Assembly: GCA_963777895.1 (NCBI GenBank)
Contig: CAVZSF010000001.1
Location: 62,001-126,000 of the forward strand
DNA: 64,000 nucleotides
Direction: 5' to 3'
From: UBA2241 sp963777895
Lineage (GTDB): Bacteria; Actinomycetota; Thermoleophilia; UBA2241
This document shows positions 25,797 to 37,317 of this stretch, piece by piece. The notes beneath the pieces were generated by a model. The model made no database searches, was not told the origin of the DNA, and saw nothing but the letters and a program-made list of their open reading frames with translations. Every line of letters begins with the position of its first letter. The first letter of the stretch is position 1. A program made the position numbers and the translations under genes.

Positions 25797-26916
25797 ACAC
25801 TTGCGCACGCATCATCCACACGCGAGGCCTGCTCGTCGCTGGCGACGGCGCTGGCCTGCCGCGCCCTGCTCGTCGCCGGCTGCGGCGGACGAGAGCTCGC
25901 CGTCGCCGCAGACCAGCGGGACACAGGCCGCCGAGCTCTCCGGCACGCTGAAGATCTTCGCCTACGAGGACGGTCTGGTGCCGGAGGCGATCGGCGGCTT
26001 CGAGAAGGCCAACCCGGGCCTCAAGATCGAGAAGGCGGCGTTCAGCACCAACGACGAGGCCGTTGCCAAGATCCGGGCCGGCTTTCGGCCAGACGTCGTG
26101 AACGTTTGCGTCGAGGAGACGCCGCGGATGGTCAAGCTTGGTCTGCTGCAACCGCTCGACACGAGCAGGATCACCGATTGGGCGAGCATCGTGCCGGCGC
26201 TGCAGACGCATCGAGGGTGTGGTCATCGACGGGAAGGTCTACATGGTGCCCACGACGGGCGGCACCGCCGGCATCCTGTACAACCCCAAGAAGGTGCCGG
26301 GCGGTATCCCGTCGTGGAAGGCGTTGTTCGAGGACTCCGAGCCTCAAAGGCCGGATCACGCTCGAGGACTCGGCGGCGACCGTGATCCCGATCGCCGCTC
26401 TGGCCCTTGGCTACACCGACCCGTTCCATCTCTCAGACGGTGATCTCGCTCGTATCCAGGACTACCTCCTCGCCCACAAGTCCCAGGTGCGGGCCTTCTT
26501 CAGCGGCGACGCCGACTTTCTCACTCTGTACAAGACCGGGGAGATCGTCGGCGGATTCGCCTGGCACGACTACAAGGTGACGGCGCAGCGGAACGGCGTG
26601 CCTGCGGAGTATGTCGTGCCCTCCGAGGGTCAGCTCGCCTGGGTGTGCGGCTTCGGCATCGCCAGCGGCACGCAGAACCTCGACGCCGCCTACGCGGCCC
26701 TCAACTGGTACAACTCGCCGGAGCCCCAGGCGTTCTACGCCGAAGAGCTACACGTACTGGGTCTTCAACCAGCGCACGCTCGAGGTCCTGCCGCAGAAAG
26801 TGATCGACTCCATCGGGCTCGACCATCCGGAGCAACTCCAGCAGGCCATCCCGCTAGTCATCCCGGACAATTACGACCGCTGGCTGCGCGTCTTCCAGAA
26901 GCTCAAGGGCGCGTGA
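25793..26916 (+). CDS. PotD-like ABC substrate-binding lipoprotein (frameshifted)
   Basis: About 374 codons. The N-terminus reads MNTCARIIHTRGLLVA; after a shift near 25855 it shows LVAGCGG, a lipobox. Then GTLKIFAYEDGLVPEAIGGF, NVCVEETPRMVKLGLLQPLD, VVIDGKVYMVPTTGGTAGIL, ALALGYTDPFHLSDGDL and DRWLRVFQKLKG at the end. It is closely related to the proteins at 15949 and 28595: the FAYEDG and ALGYTDP blocks are shared with 28595. No permease is adjacent, so it may share the PotABC complex encoded at 29.7-32.7 kb. Confidence 0.8.
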
Positions 26917-26962
26917 AACGAGGCCGGAGCGCGGCCGCGGCGTCGTCGCGGCCGCCGCCGCC

Positions 26963-27718
26963 TCAGGTCAAAGTCTCGCCACCGTCCACCACGAGCACGG
27001 CACCGGTCATGAACGACGCGGCGTCGCTTGCCGCGAAAGCGATAGTCTCAGCGATCTCATCGGGGCGGCCGTAGCGCCCCAGTGGGATCTTGGCGAGAGC
27101 GAACGACTTTGTCTCCTCGTCATCCTCTGCCGTCATGCCTGTCTCGACCCAGCCGGGCGCGACCGCGTTGACGCGGATCCCCATCGGGGCCAGCTCGACG
27201 GCCAGGGAGCGTGCGAACATGTGGACGGCCGCCTTCGTCGCGTTGTACGTGGGCGACGGGTCTTTCAAGTCGACGACGATGCCGCTCGAGGAGCCGATGA
27301 CGACGATCGCGCCACCTCCTCGCGGACGCATGAGCCGTGCGGCCCCGCGGGCGGTGAGGAAGACGCCGCGGACGTTGACCGCAACATTCTCGTCGAAGAC
27401 ATCTGCCGGCAGGTCGAGGATGCCGTAGTCCTCGTCGGTCTCGATCCCGGCGTTGCAGACGCAGACGTCCAGGCCTCCGTGCTCCGTATCGATCGTGCCG
27501 AACAGACGCCCGACGTCGGCTTCACTGCTGACGTCGCAGCGCACGCCGTGCACGTCGCCCGCGAGACCCTCGAGCAGCCCGAGCGCAGTTGAGAGCCGCT
27601 CGCCGTCGCGTCCGCATATGGTCACGGCGGCACCCTCACCTGCCAGGAGCCGTGCCGTCGCGAGACCGATCCCGCTGCTACCGCCCGTGACGAGCGCAGC
27701 TTTGCCAGCGAACCTCAT
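26963..27718 (-). CDS. Short-chain dehydrogenase/reductase (glucose/3-oxoacyl reductase type)
   Basis: 252 residues, intact. MRFAGKAALVTGGSSGIG (TGxxxGxG), VCNAGIETDEDYG (NAG), IGSSSG with the catalytic serine, YNATKAAVH (YxxxK), PGWVETGM and the C-terminal FMTGAVLVVDGG are all in place. The ATG overlaps the stop of the upstream iron-sulfur protein gene, so the two are coupled. Substrate unknown. Confidence 0.85.
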   Translation of the reverse strand: MRFAGKAALVTGGSSGIGLATARLLAGEGAAVTICGRDGERLSTALGLLEGLAGDVHGVRCDVSSEADVGRLFGTIDTEHGGLDVCVCNAGIETDEDYGILDLPADVFDENVAVNVRGVFLTARGAARLMRPRGGGAIVVIGSSSGIVVDLKDPSPTYNATKAAVHMFARSLAVELAPMGIRVNAVAPGWVETGMTAEDDEETKSFALAKIPLGRYGRPDEIAETIAFAASDAASFMTGAVLVVDGGETLT

Positions 27719-28408
27719 CGCTCGCCTCCCTTTTCGATGGCGTGGTCGACCGTGTGCGGCGCGCCGGACTGCCGACGGAAGGCGCGCTTCGTGTAGGGAC
27801 ACACCCATATGCAGATGCCGCAGATCTCGTCGTACTCGGGGAAGCCCAGCTGGTAGGCGTCGCAGGCCGCGCGGTCGTAGAGGGCGCTGCGCGGTAGGCC
27901 GGCGCGCCAGGTCACGTCGCGCCCAGCGCCGACCGGGCAGGCGTCCACACACGCCCGACACGACCCGCAGCGCCCGATCGTGATGGGAGCGCCCACGGGA
28001 AGCGCCGCGTCGGTAAAGACCGTGCCCAAGCGTACGGAGGAGCCGAACTGCGGCGTCACGAGCAGAGCCGTCTTGCCGATCCAGCCCAGTCCGGACTGGG
28101 TAGCCGCCGTCTTCGAGGCGAAGATCGGCGGGATCGTCGGGCCCGTCGGGGGCGTCGTCGTCGACGCGTTCCGCCTGGTGGCCGCGCTCTCGGAGAAGCG
28201 CGACACACGCCTCACCGATCTCGACCAGCTCGTCGTTGACTCGACGATACTCGCGGACTTCGGCGTCGTTAGGCCCATGGTCGAGGCCCTCGAGCGAGGA
28301 GGGTCGCAGTCTCAAAGCAAAGGAGATCGCGGTCCGCAGGGGCGGCGCTGCGGGCCAGTCGGGACCCGTTGTGGCCACCGCCCACAAGTCCACCGGGCGG
28401 TCGCTCAT
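27715..28408 (-). CDS. QueG-like double [4Fe-4S] cluster protein (frameshifted)
   Basis: About 230 residues, shorter than epoxyqueuosine reductase QueG (~350-380). After an extra base near 28127 the frame reads FASKTAATQSGLGWIGKTAL, then GRCGSCRACVDACPVGA and EICGICIWVCPYTKRAF, two ferredoxin-type [4Fe-4S] motifs. The cobalamin-binding N-terminal part of QueG looks reduced. It is more likely a reductase-like electron-transfer protein than the tRNA-modifying enzyme, but this is not proven. It is divergent from the transporter operon at 28595 and shares its control region. Confidence 0.7.
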
Positions 28409-28498
28409 GAGGTCTGCTACCCCACGGTCGTCCGCGAGTCTGGTCGGCGCGCATCATGGAGCGACGCTAGCACTCTTGAAGGCGACCCGGCAACATCG

Positions 28499-28528
28499 TT
28501 GACTGTCGACACTTGACTTTTGTAGCAT
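28499..28528 (+). promoter_or_regulatory. Promoter with GntR-type operator upstream of the transporter-AOR operon
   Basis: TTGACTGTCGA (28499-28509) is an operator match whose first six bases are the -35 box; an 18-bp spacer leads to -10 TAGCAT (28523-28528). The arrangement and much of the spacer (GTCGACACTTG) are nearly identical to the promoter at 8101-8130. Confidence 0.68.
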
Positions 28529-28594
28529 GCGAGAGTGTGGCGCACGCAGCTTGGGCCTGTGGCGCCCGGGGGTTTCTCGACTGGGGGTGCGCTC

Positions 28595-29718
28595 ATGCGT
28601 ACGTCGAAGGTTTGCACAAGGGTCCCGTTGCTCATCGCGCTGCTGCTCGTCGTCGCCGGCCTGGCGCTGGCGGTGGCTGCCTGCGGCGGCAACAACGCGG
28701 CCACGCCGACATCGTCGACCAGCAGTGGTCCCGTCGCCGGCGACCTCAAGCTGTTCGCCTACGAGGACGGCTTCGTGCCCGGCTACATCAACGGGTTCAA
28801 GAAGCAGTACCCGAACGTCAACCTGATGGCGAGCGCCTACGACAGCGGCGACGCGGCGATCGCCAAGCTGCGCGCCGGTTTCGACGCGGACGTCATCAAC
28901 CTGTGTGTCGAGGAAGACGCCGAGATGGCGGTCAGGCTCGGCCTGGTCCAGCCGCTGGACATCTCGCGCATCGAGAACTGGGACCGCATGTACCCGATCT
29001 TCACGAAGCTTCCCGGAGTCACGCAGCCGGACGGGAAGCACTACATGGTCGCCGGTCGACGCGGGCGTCACGGGTATCTGCTACGACACGACCAAGGTCA
29101 CCACACCGCCGACCTCGTTCAAGGACCTCTTCGACCCCAAGTACAAGGGTCAGGTCGCGATGATCGACTACGCCGTGACGGCCATCCAGGTCGGAGCTCT
29201 GGCTCTCGGCTACACCGACCCGGTCAACCTCACGGACGAGCAGCTCGAGAACGTCAAGAACCTCTTCATCACCGCCAAGAAGAACGGCCAGTTCCGCACC
29301 TTCTTCAACAACGACTCCGAGGAGGTTGCCCTCTTCCACACCGGCGAGGTCGTCAATCGCGCTCGGCTACCCGGGCAATGCGATCGATTCGAGGAGGGAG
29401 GGCGACCCGGTCGAGTTCGCGACGGCCAAGGAGGGCCAGATCGTCTGGACCTGCGGGTACGGCATCAGCACCAAGACGAAGAACATCGATGCCGCCTACG
29501 CGCTGCTGAACTACTACCTGTCCCCCGAGGCGGAGGCCTTCGAGGCCAAGCGCTGGAACTACTACGTCACCAACCAGGACGCGCTGAAGCTGTTGCCGCC
29601 TGACCAGGTCAAGCGCCTCGAAACGGTCAAGGACTGGAGCAACATCCTGCCCGCGGCGCCACCGACCGAGGGCTACGACAAGTGGATCCGCGCCTGGCAG
29701 GAAGTGAAGAGGAGCTAG
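28595..29718 (+). CDS. PotD-like ABC substrate-binding lipoprotein (frameshifted)
   Basis: First gene of a PotD-PotC-PotB-PotA-type operon. The signal peptide MRTSKVCTRVPLLIALLLVV runs to a lipobox at VAACGG. Then LKLFAYEDGFVPGYINGFKK, VINLCVEEDAEMAVRLGLVQ, PTSFKDLFDPKYKGQVAMID, ALALGYTDPVNLTDEQLE and the C-terminal YDKWIRAWQEVKRS. Shifts near 29055 and 29357 split about 373 codons. It is a polyamine/2-aminophosphonate/opine-type receptor by family; the substrate is probably an amine or amino acid used by this gene cluster. Confidence 0.85.
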
Positions 29719-30647
29719 TGGCAGGGGTAGTTCGACAGGACGTGGCCGCGGCCGCGGCAGGCTTGACGGTCGCGGACGTTCCGGTCGCCCACAAGCCTCT
29801 GAGCATCCGCATGCGGGCGTTTCTTCGACCGATTCGGCGGTCCCACCTTCGCCGTCGGGTGCATCCTTCTGCTCTACGGACCGCTCGTGCTGCTCGCCGT
29901 CTTCTCGTTCAACGACTCGATCGTCTTCTCGCTGCCGTGGAGCGGGTTCACGATGAAGTGGTACCGGGAGGCGCTGGGCGACTCGAACCTGCGTGCCGCA
30001 TTGCGCAATTCGCTCGTCGTCGCCGGGATCGTCGCGCCGGCCAGCGTGATCCTGGGGACGCTGGCAGCCTACCCGATCACCCGTCTGCACTTCAGGCTGC
30101 GCGGCGCGGCCGCCATGCTATTGGCCTTGCCGCTCGTGGTGCCGTGGCTCGTGATCGGCATCAGCGCGCTCATCTACTTCAACGATGCGCATGTCGTGCC
30201 GTCGTGGCGCACGGTCGTGCTCATGCACATCGTGGTCACCTTCCCCCTGGTGACGGTCCTGGTCGCGGCGCGCCTCGCGCGTTTCGACCGCACCCAGGAG
30301 GAATCGGCCATCGACCTCGGCGCCTCCCAGCTCCAGGTCCTGCGCTACGTGCTGTTGCCGCACGTCGCGCCGGCGCTGATCGCGTCGTTCATCCTCGCCT
30401 TCTCGTGGTCGTTCAACAACTTCGAGATCACCTACTTCGTCGGCGGCTTCGACCAGCTCTTCCCGGTGTGGGTGTACTCGACCCTGCGCCACGCCACCAA
30501 CCTGCCGATCGTCAACGCCATCTCCACGCTGGTCTCGGTCGATCGAGGTCGCGCTTGGTCTACGCGTTCTGGGTGCTCATCACCTGGCGCGCCGGCGCCC
30601 GCACCTCGAAGGAGAAGACCGACGCGCTGATGGAGACGGTCCGCTGA
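29718..30647 (+). CDS. ABC transporter permease, PotC-like (frameshifted)
   Basis: Membrane permease of about 308 residues with six predicted helices. The GTG start overlaps the TAG of the binding-protein gene. FGGPTFAVGCILLLYGPLVL begins the first helix after a shift near 29830; the EAA loop for ATPase contact reads EESAIDLGASQLQVLRYVLL. A second shift near 30543 restores EVALVYAFWVLITW. It ends at a TGA overlapping the next ATG. It forms the channel with the PotB-like protein. Confidence 0.85.
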   Translation: MAGVVRQDVAAAAAGLTVADVPVAHKPLSIRMRAFLRPIRRSHLRRRVHPSALRTARAARRLLVQRLDRLLAAVERVHDEVVPGGAGRLEPACRIAQFARRRRDRRAGQRDPGDAGSLPDHPSALQAARRGRHAIGLAARGAVARDRHQRAHLLQRCACRAVVAHGRAHAHRGHLPPGDGPGRGAPRAFRPHPGGIGHRPRRLPAPGPALRAVAARRAGADRVVHPRLLVVVQQLRDHLLRRRLRPALPGVGVLDPAPRHQPADRQRHLHAGLGRSRSRLVYAFWVLITWRAGARTSKEKTDALMETVR

Positions 30648-31551
30648 TGAGCAGCGTGGCGGAAGGCGCCGCGGGGTCCGCCCGGCATGTGCGGGCCAGG
30701 GCGGTCAAGAAGCTCCGCCCGGTCGCGTTCCTGACCTGGCCGATCGCCGTCATCGTCCTGCTCTTCCTCGGCGCCGCTCGTCATCCTCGTCATCACGAGC
30801 TTCCGGTACGAATCGCTCTACGGCTTCCAGACCGGCTGGACGCTGGACAACTTCCGGACCCTCTTCACCGACCCCATCTACCGGGGTGTGGCCAGGGACA
30901 CCATCATCATCGCCACGCACCGCGATGGTCTGCCAGCTGCTCGTCGCCTTCCCGCTCGCGTACTTCATCGCGTTCAAGGCCGGGCGCTGGGAGCTGCCGC
31001 TGCTTCTGCTGCTGGTGCTCGTCGACGAGCTCAACCCCATCGTGCGCATCTACGCCTGGCGCATGCTGCTCGGTCGGGAGGGCCTGATCAACGACTTCCT
31101 GATGTGGACTGGGCATCATCGACAAGCCGCTCGACTGGCTGCTGTTCACCAAGTTCTCGGTGATCCTCGTGCTCTCGACGAGCTGGGTGAACTACTGTGC
31201 GCTGCCGATCTACGCCTCGATGAAGGCGATCAAGCCCCAGCCTGTTCGAGGCGGCCACCGACCTCGGCGCCGGCTGGTTCACGCGCTGGCGCCGCGTGCT
31301 GCTGCCGCTCGCTGCGCCGGGCCTCTTCGTGGCCGTGATCCTCGTCTACATCCCGCTGTTCACCGACTTCGCCACCCCGGGCCTGGTGGGCGGTACGTCG
31401 TCCTACATGCTCGGCAACTCCGTCGCCGACCTCATGGTCACCATCGGCGACTGGGGCGGCGGCGCCGCGCTCAGCCTGCTTCTGCTGGTGGCGATGGCGG
31501 TGGATCTCGGTGCTCGCCTACTTTCTTACCAAACTCAACCAGCTCGACTGA
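30647..31551 (+). CDS. ABC transporter permease, PotB-like (frameshifted)
   Basis: About 300 residues with six helices and an EAA loop FEAATDLGAGWFTRWRRVLL. Shifts near 30775, 30915, 31108, 31243 and 31508 split the frame; consecutive segments are PVAFLTWPIAVIVLLFLGA, FRYESLYGFQTGWTLDNFR, QLLVAFPLAYFIAFKAGRW, TKFSVILVLSTSWVNYCALP and AYFLTKLNQLD. Partner of the PotC-like permease in an importer of an amine or amino acid. Confidence 0.83.
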
Positions 31552-31584
31552 TGGCGCACGAGGCCGAGGTCCGAAGGAGACCGT

Positions 31585-32719
<1,135 letters not shown>

Positions 32720-32783
32720 CTCGAACGGCGGGCAGCGGACGCTCCTGAGGGTCCTGGCTGTCCCCGAAAGGAGCGTGTTATCC

Positions 32784-34584
32784 GTGGACTTCTACCAAGG
32801 CAAGGTACTGAGGATCGACCTGACTCGGGGTGACGAGCACGGTCGAGCCGCTGAACATGGAGTGGGCGCAGCTCTACTTGGGCGGCAAGGGACTGCTCTT
32901 CCGCTATCTCTGGGATGAGATCCCTCCGGGGCTCGACCCCACCTCGCCGGACAACCCGCTCCTGCTCGTCACCGGACCCTTCGCGGGCACCACCGTGACG
33001 ACGTCGTCGCGCCTCGTCGTGGGCTGCAAGAGCCCGACGACGGGGACGGTCCTCGACTCCTACGTGGGCGGGTCCTTCGCGCCGGAGATGAAGTTCGCCG
33101 GCTACGACGTCATCATCCTGGCCGGCGAGTCCCCCGACCCGGTCGTCGTCTGGATCAGCGACGATGTGGTCGAGTTCCGCTCCGCTGCGAAGTACTGGGG
33201 CATGAAGACCTCCGAGGTCGAGGAGTCGCTTCGACAGGACCTCGACGCGAGCGCAAAGGTCCTGTCCATCGGCCCTGCCGGTGAGAACAAGGTGCCGTGG
33301 GCCTGCATCAGCACTGACCAGTACCACAAGGCCGGCCGCGGGGGCGCCGGCGCGCTCATGGGCATGAAGAACGTGAAGGCCATCGCCCTGCGCGGGACCG
33401 GCAGCGTGAGCGTCGGTGACGCCAAGGCGTTCCTCGACGACATCTACCGTCTGCACCGCGACTTCATCCTCACGGACACCAACCTCTGGGCTCACGAGGA
33501 GGGCACCCCGGTGCTCGTCGATGTGATCAACGGTGGCGGCGCGCTGCCGACGCGCAACTATTCGGCCGGGGTGTTTGAAGGGGCGCACAAGATCAACTCA
33601 GAGTCCTTCCAGAAGATCCGTGTGAAGAAGCGCGCCTGCTACCAGTGCTCCATCGGCTGCCGCAACTTCCACGGCACCACGTTCGAAGGCGAGGAGGTCC
33701 GTGGCGAAGGTCCGGAGTACGAGACCATCGCGCTCTGCGGCTCGAACTGCGGCGTCGACGACATCGACGCCCTCATGAAGTTCAACGAGCTCTGCGACGA
33801 GCTCGGTATGGATACGATCTCCTCTGGCTCACTCGTCGGCCTCGCCATGGACCTCTGCGAGAAGGGCTATGCCGACTTCGGACTGGCCTTCGGTGACACG
33901 AAGGGCTATCTCGAGGCCGTCGAGCTGATGGCGAGGCGCGAGGGCTTCGGCGCCGAGCTGGCGCTCGGCGCTCGCGCCCTCGCGGCCAAGTACGGTCATC
34001 CGGAGCTCGCCATGGAGGTCAAGAACATGGAGCTGCCGGGCTACGACCCCCGGGGCGCCTTCGGCATGGCGCTCAGCTACGCCACGTCCGACCGGGGCGC
34101 CTGCCACATGCGGTCGTTCCCCGTCGGACAAGAGATCGTCGAGGCCTCGATGCCGGCGACCACGTTCGAGGGTAAGGCCGAGTGGGTGGTCAACGCCGAG
34201 GCCGGCGGTCAGAACTTCTTCGCCCTCAAGTTCAGCGGCATCTGGTGCGACTTCTGGGCTATCAACCTGGAACAGATCGCGATCCTGATGCGGCATCTCT
34301 GGGGGCGTGAATTCTCGCGTGACGAGCTCATGCAGCTGGGCGAGCGCATCTGGAACCTGGGACGTCTCTTCAATCTGCGCGAGGGGTTTACGTCCGGCGA
34401 TGACAGCGTGCCGGAGCGCCTTCAAGTCCAGCCGTTCTCCGAGGGACCTGCGGCGGGCGCCCTGATCGACCCCGACGAGTTCGCCCGAGCGCTGCACGAC
34501 TACTACGGCCTGCGCGGCTGGGATGAGAACGGTGTCCCCACCGAGGCCAAGCTCGCAGAGCTCGGCGTCGACGTACGCCTCTAG
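32784..34584 (+). CDS. aor: Aldehyde ferredoxin oxidoreductase (tungsten/molybdenum)
   Basis: About 600 residues. It oxidises aldehydes to carboxylic acids, reducing ferredoxin, with a bis-pyranopterin tungsten (or Mo) cofactor. The GTG at 32784 follows GAAAGGAG; DFYQGKVLRIDLTRG is joined to STVEPLNMEWAQLYLGGKGL after one extra base near 32834, and the rest is uninterrupted. The [4Fe-4S] motif CYQCSIGC lies at residue ~285 as in characterised AORs, with the later cysteine in FSGIWCDFWA. Pterin-region blocks include GRGGAGALMGMKNVKAI. The gene directly downstream encodes a four-cluster ferredoxin, its likely electron partner. Context (threonine aldolase) suggests acetaldehyde as one substrate; this is inference. 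Confidence 0.9.
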
Positions 34585-34615
34585 ACTGCGGCCGGCTCTC
34601 AGGAAAGGAAGAACG

Positions 34616-35116
34616 ATGCCCCACGTGATGATCTCAAGCAAGAAGTGCACCGGCTGCCACCAGTGTGAGCTCGCCTGCTCTGCCTACCACGAGGGCGCCT
34701 TCCGTCCGTCGGTCGCCCGCGTGTGGTCCGAGGTCAACCCCACGACCGGCAAGATCCGGGGCCACACTTGCCTGCAGACCGGCTGTGCCAAGTGCCAGGA
34801 GGCCTGCCCGCTCGACGCGATCGTGACGAAGAAGATCACGCTCGTCGTCAAGGGCGACTACCCGGGAAAGGAGAGGAACGGCGACACTGTGACGGGCTAC
34901 GTGCTCGTCGTCGACGAGGAGCTGTGCACGGGCTGCGGTGAGTGCTACGACGTCTGCCCCACCGATGTGATCCACGAGCACCCCGACAAGCAGGTCGCCT
35001 TCAAGTGCGACCTCTGCGACGGCGAGCCCCAGTGCATCGCCTTCTGCCAGAACCCGCACGTTCTCGCCGTCGACCTGAAGGTCGACAAGATGGACCGGGA
35101 GCTCGCCCCCGCCTGA
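34616..35116 (+). CDS. Polyferredoxin (four [4Fe-4S] motifs), AOR electron-transfer partner
   Basis: 166 residues with four cysteine clusters: CTGCHQCELAC, CLQTGCAKCQEACP, CTGCGECYDVCP and CDLCDGEPQCIAFC. This is the HycB/DmsB-like arrangement of electron-transfer subunits. AGGAAAGGAAG precedes the ATG at 34616. No signal peptide. It lies 31 bp after the aldehyde oxidoreductase gene, so it probably takes its electrons to a hydrogenase, ferredoxin pool or reductase outside the window. Confidence 0.9.
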   Translation: MPHVMISSKKCTGCHQCELACSAYHEGAFRPSVARVWSEVNPTTGKIRGHTCLQTGCAKCQEACPLDAIVTKKITLVVKGDYPGKERNGDTVTGYVLVVDEELCTGCGECYDVCPTDVIHEHPDKQVAFKCDLCDGEPQCIAFCQNPHVLAVDLKVDKMDRELAPA

Positions 35117-35417
35117 CGCCCATAGCGAAAATGCGTGCTGCCGGTGGGGATGGAGAGACGCCGCCGCGTTGGCAGTCGTGGCAACAGTATCTGCCGCGGG
35201 GCAACCCCGCCGACGGATCCGAGGACTAGACTGAGGCCCCTCACGCCTGCATTGTCGTCAACTGTTTACAATCGGCAGGTCAGGTTGTAGCGTCCGGCCA
35301 CGTCGCTGGGCGACGCGGCGACGGAGGGGAAAGGAGCCGCTCCGCGAGGTGCGATGGGGTGAGCACGGGCCCCTCTGCTCAGTCTCAAGTACCGGAGCCA
35401 TTTCCAGGGGGGATACC
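35117..35417 (+). promoter_or_regulatory. Intergenic control region of the secreted PHP protein
   Basis: About 300 bp without a gene. TTTACA (35265-35270), a 17-bp spacer and TAGCGT (35288-35293) form a promoter. The operator-like TTTACAATCGG (35265-35275), preceded by GTCAACTG, is a diverged member of the recurring palindrome. A strong ribosome-binding site AGGGGGG precedes the ATG at 35418. Confidence 0.5.
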
Positions 35418-37047
35418 ATGACACCATCACGCAGACGGCACGTCGTCTTCGCGCTCGTGGCTGCGGCCACGCTGTGCCTCGCGCTCATGCTGGCCTCGTC
35501 GGCCATGGCAAAGAGGCCAGGTCCGCCACCGCCGCCACCGCCGCCGTGGCCAACGCCGACGATTCCCGGCTATGTCACCGGCGACACGCACAACCACACG
35601 CAGTTCTCCGACGGCAATCAGTACCTGCCCGACGCTCGTCCACCAGGCGTTCGACGTCTGGCACCTCGACTGGATGGGCAGCACCGACCACGGCGGCGAG
35701 TGGGATCGCGACGCCAACGGCGTCAAGTACCGGCCGACACCGTGGGCAACGGCAGCGGCGATGTCTGGGCTTGGGACGGCATGCTCGACAACTGGGACAG
35801 CTTCAACGCGCTCCGCGCCAGTCACCCGGACAAGGTGCTGTTCCAGGGCCTCGAGTGGGGCGTGCCCGGCATCGATGAGTCCAAGACTGTGATCGCCGAC
35901 GCCTACCAGCAGCCCGGCTCGACGGCGCCGACGTACGCCACGGGCATGGGCGATCAGCGACTTCGAGTTCCTGTTCGACAAGCTCGACGACGACTTCACG
36001 CAGACGAAGACGCTGGTTCGCAAGGCGAGGGGCACGACGCTCAGCCGCACCGGCGTGACCAAGGACCCGGAGACCTTCGACAAGTACGCCCGGGGCCTCG
36101 AAGCCGCCGACGTTCCTGGACGACGGTACTCGGACAACAGCTACTCGATCCTGAGCCACCCCTCGCGTGACCTGCTGTGGACGCCGCGCGACATTCGTCT
36201 CTACAACGACGCCGCCCCGTCGGTGTTCTTCGGCATGGCCGGCATGCCCGGCTCGCAGAAGGAGCCGCCGCTCCGCGGCGGCTACGACGAGGAGTTCGAA
36301 TTCGATGATGGCACCCCTGACGTTGTACGCACCGCTCAGGCGCGCACCTATGGCGGCGCCGACTACTTCACCGCCAAGGTCGGCGGCGTGTGGGACTCCC
36401 TGCTCGGTGAGGGTCGCCACTTCTGGGTCTTCTGCGACTCTGACTTCCACGACCCGGCCGAGGAGTTCTGGCCCGGTGAGTACTCGAAGGACCACACCTA
36501 CGTCGAGGCCCTGACGCCGCAGGGCATCGTCGACGGCCTGCGCTCGGGCAACTCGTTCGCGGTCGAAGGTCAGCTCATCGACAGCCTCGAGTTCAACGGC
36601 CACGAGCGATGGGGCCAGCAGGCACGATGGGGCGGCACGCTGACGGTCGCGCCCGGCGACAGCGTCACCATCACCGTCAGCTGGCACAGCCCGGACTTCA
36701 ACAACAACTGGGACACGCCGGAGGTCGACCACGTCGACCTGATCTCCGGCGACGTGACCGGCAAGCTCAGTGCGACTCGGACTACGACAGAGCCACCAAC
36801 CCGAGCACCAAGGTGGTCGACACGTTCGACTGCGAGCTCGGCCGACGTACACGATCGAGACGAGCGACCGCCGACATGTACTTCCGTCTGCGGGGCACCA
36901 ACCAGCCCGTCGACTTCTATCCCCAGACCGACCCCGACGGCAACCCGCTGATGGACGACGCTCGAGCCTGGGCGAGAACGACGCAGCCAAGTGCGTGGGC
37001 CGGATCTGTGGTTCTACTCGAACCCGATTTTCATCGACGTGCAGTGA
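35418..37047 (+). CDS. Secreted PHP-domain phosphoesterase-like protein (frameshifted)
   Basis: Exported protein of about 540 codons. The signal peptide MTPSRRRHVVFALVAAATLC continues to LASSAMA, followed by a proline run. The PHP-type metal site starts GDTHNHTQFSDGNQ, then LDWMGSTDHGGEWDRDANG, LFQGLEWGVPG, YSILSHPSRDLLW and HFWVFCDSDFHDP, a series of His/Asp/Glu ligands as in PHP/CehA-McbA hydrolases. A C-terminal beta-rich part follows (GGTLTVAPGDSVTITVSWHS). At least six shifts (35635, 35740, 35960, 36115, 36770, 36850-36970) break the frame; it ends FYSNPIFIDVQ. The substrate may be a phosphoester or phosphate-containing organic compound. Confidence 0.72.
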
Positions 37048-37075
37048 TTGACTGAGAGTCTCTGCGGCGTGAAGT

Positions 37076-37103
37076 GGGCCGGCCCGCGTGAGCGGGCCGG
37101 CCC
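37076..37103 (+). terminator. Intrinsic-type terminator hairpin
   Basis: Perfect 12-bp stem GGGCCGGCCCGC/GCGGGCCGGCCC with a GTGA loop, followed by CTCTTCGTCTC. It lies 28 bp after the end of the PHP gene. Confidence 0.75.
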
Positions 37104-37226
37104 CTCTTCGTCTCCATCGTCTGCGGATGCATGTGGTGTCGAGGTGTCGGCCCTTGGCCGAAGCCAAGCCAAAAGGGGCCCGTTATCGCCTCGCTTGTGC
37201 CCAAGCAGGTCAGGACAGTACGGGCC

Positions 37227-37265
37227 TTGCCGAATCGGCCACCGCTCGGTACAGTCGATTGTCGA
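37227..37265 (+). promoter_or_regulatory. Promoter and GntR-type operator upstream of alkaline phosphatase
   Basis: TTGCCG (37227-37232), 17-bp spacer, TACAGT (37250-37255) as a candidate promoter. TCGATTGTCGA (37255-37265) is an operator match next to it, within the perfect palindrome TTGTCGACAA. Confidence 0.5.
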
Positions 37266-37317
37266 CAATGCGTGCCGCGCCGCTCGGCGTGGCGCGCCGG
37301 GGACAAGGGGGAAAGGG

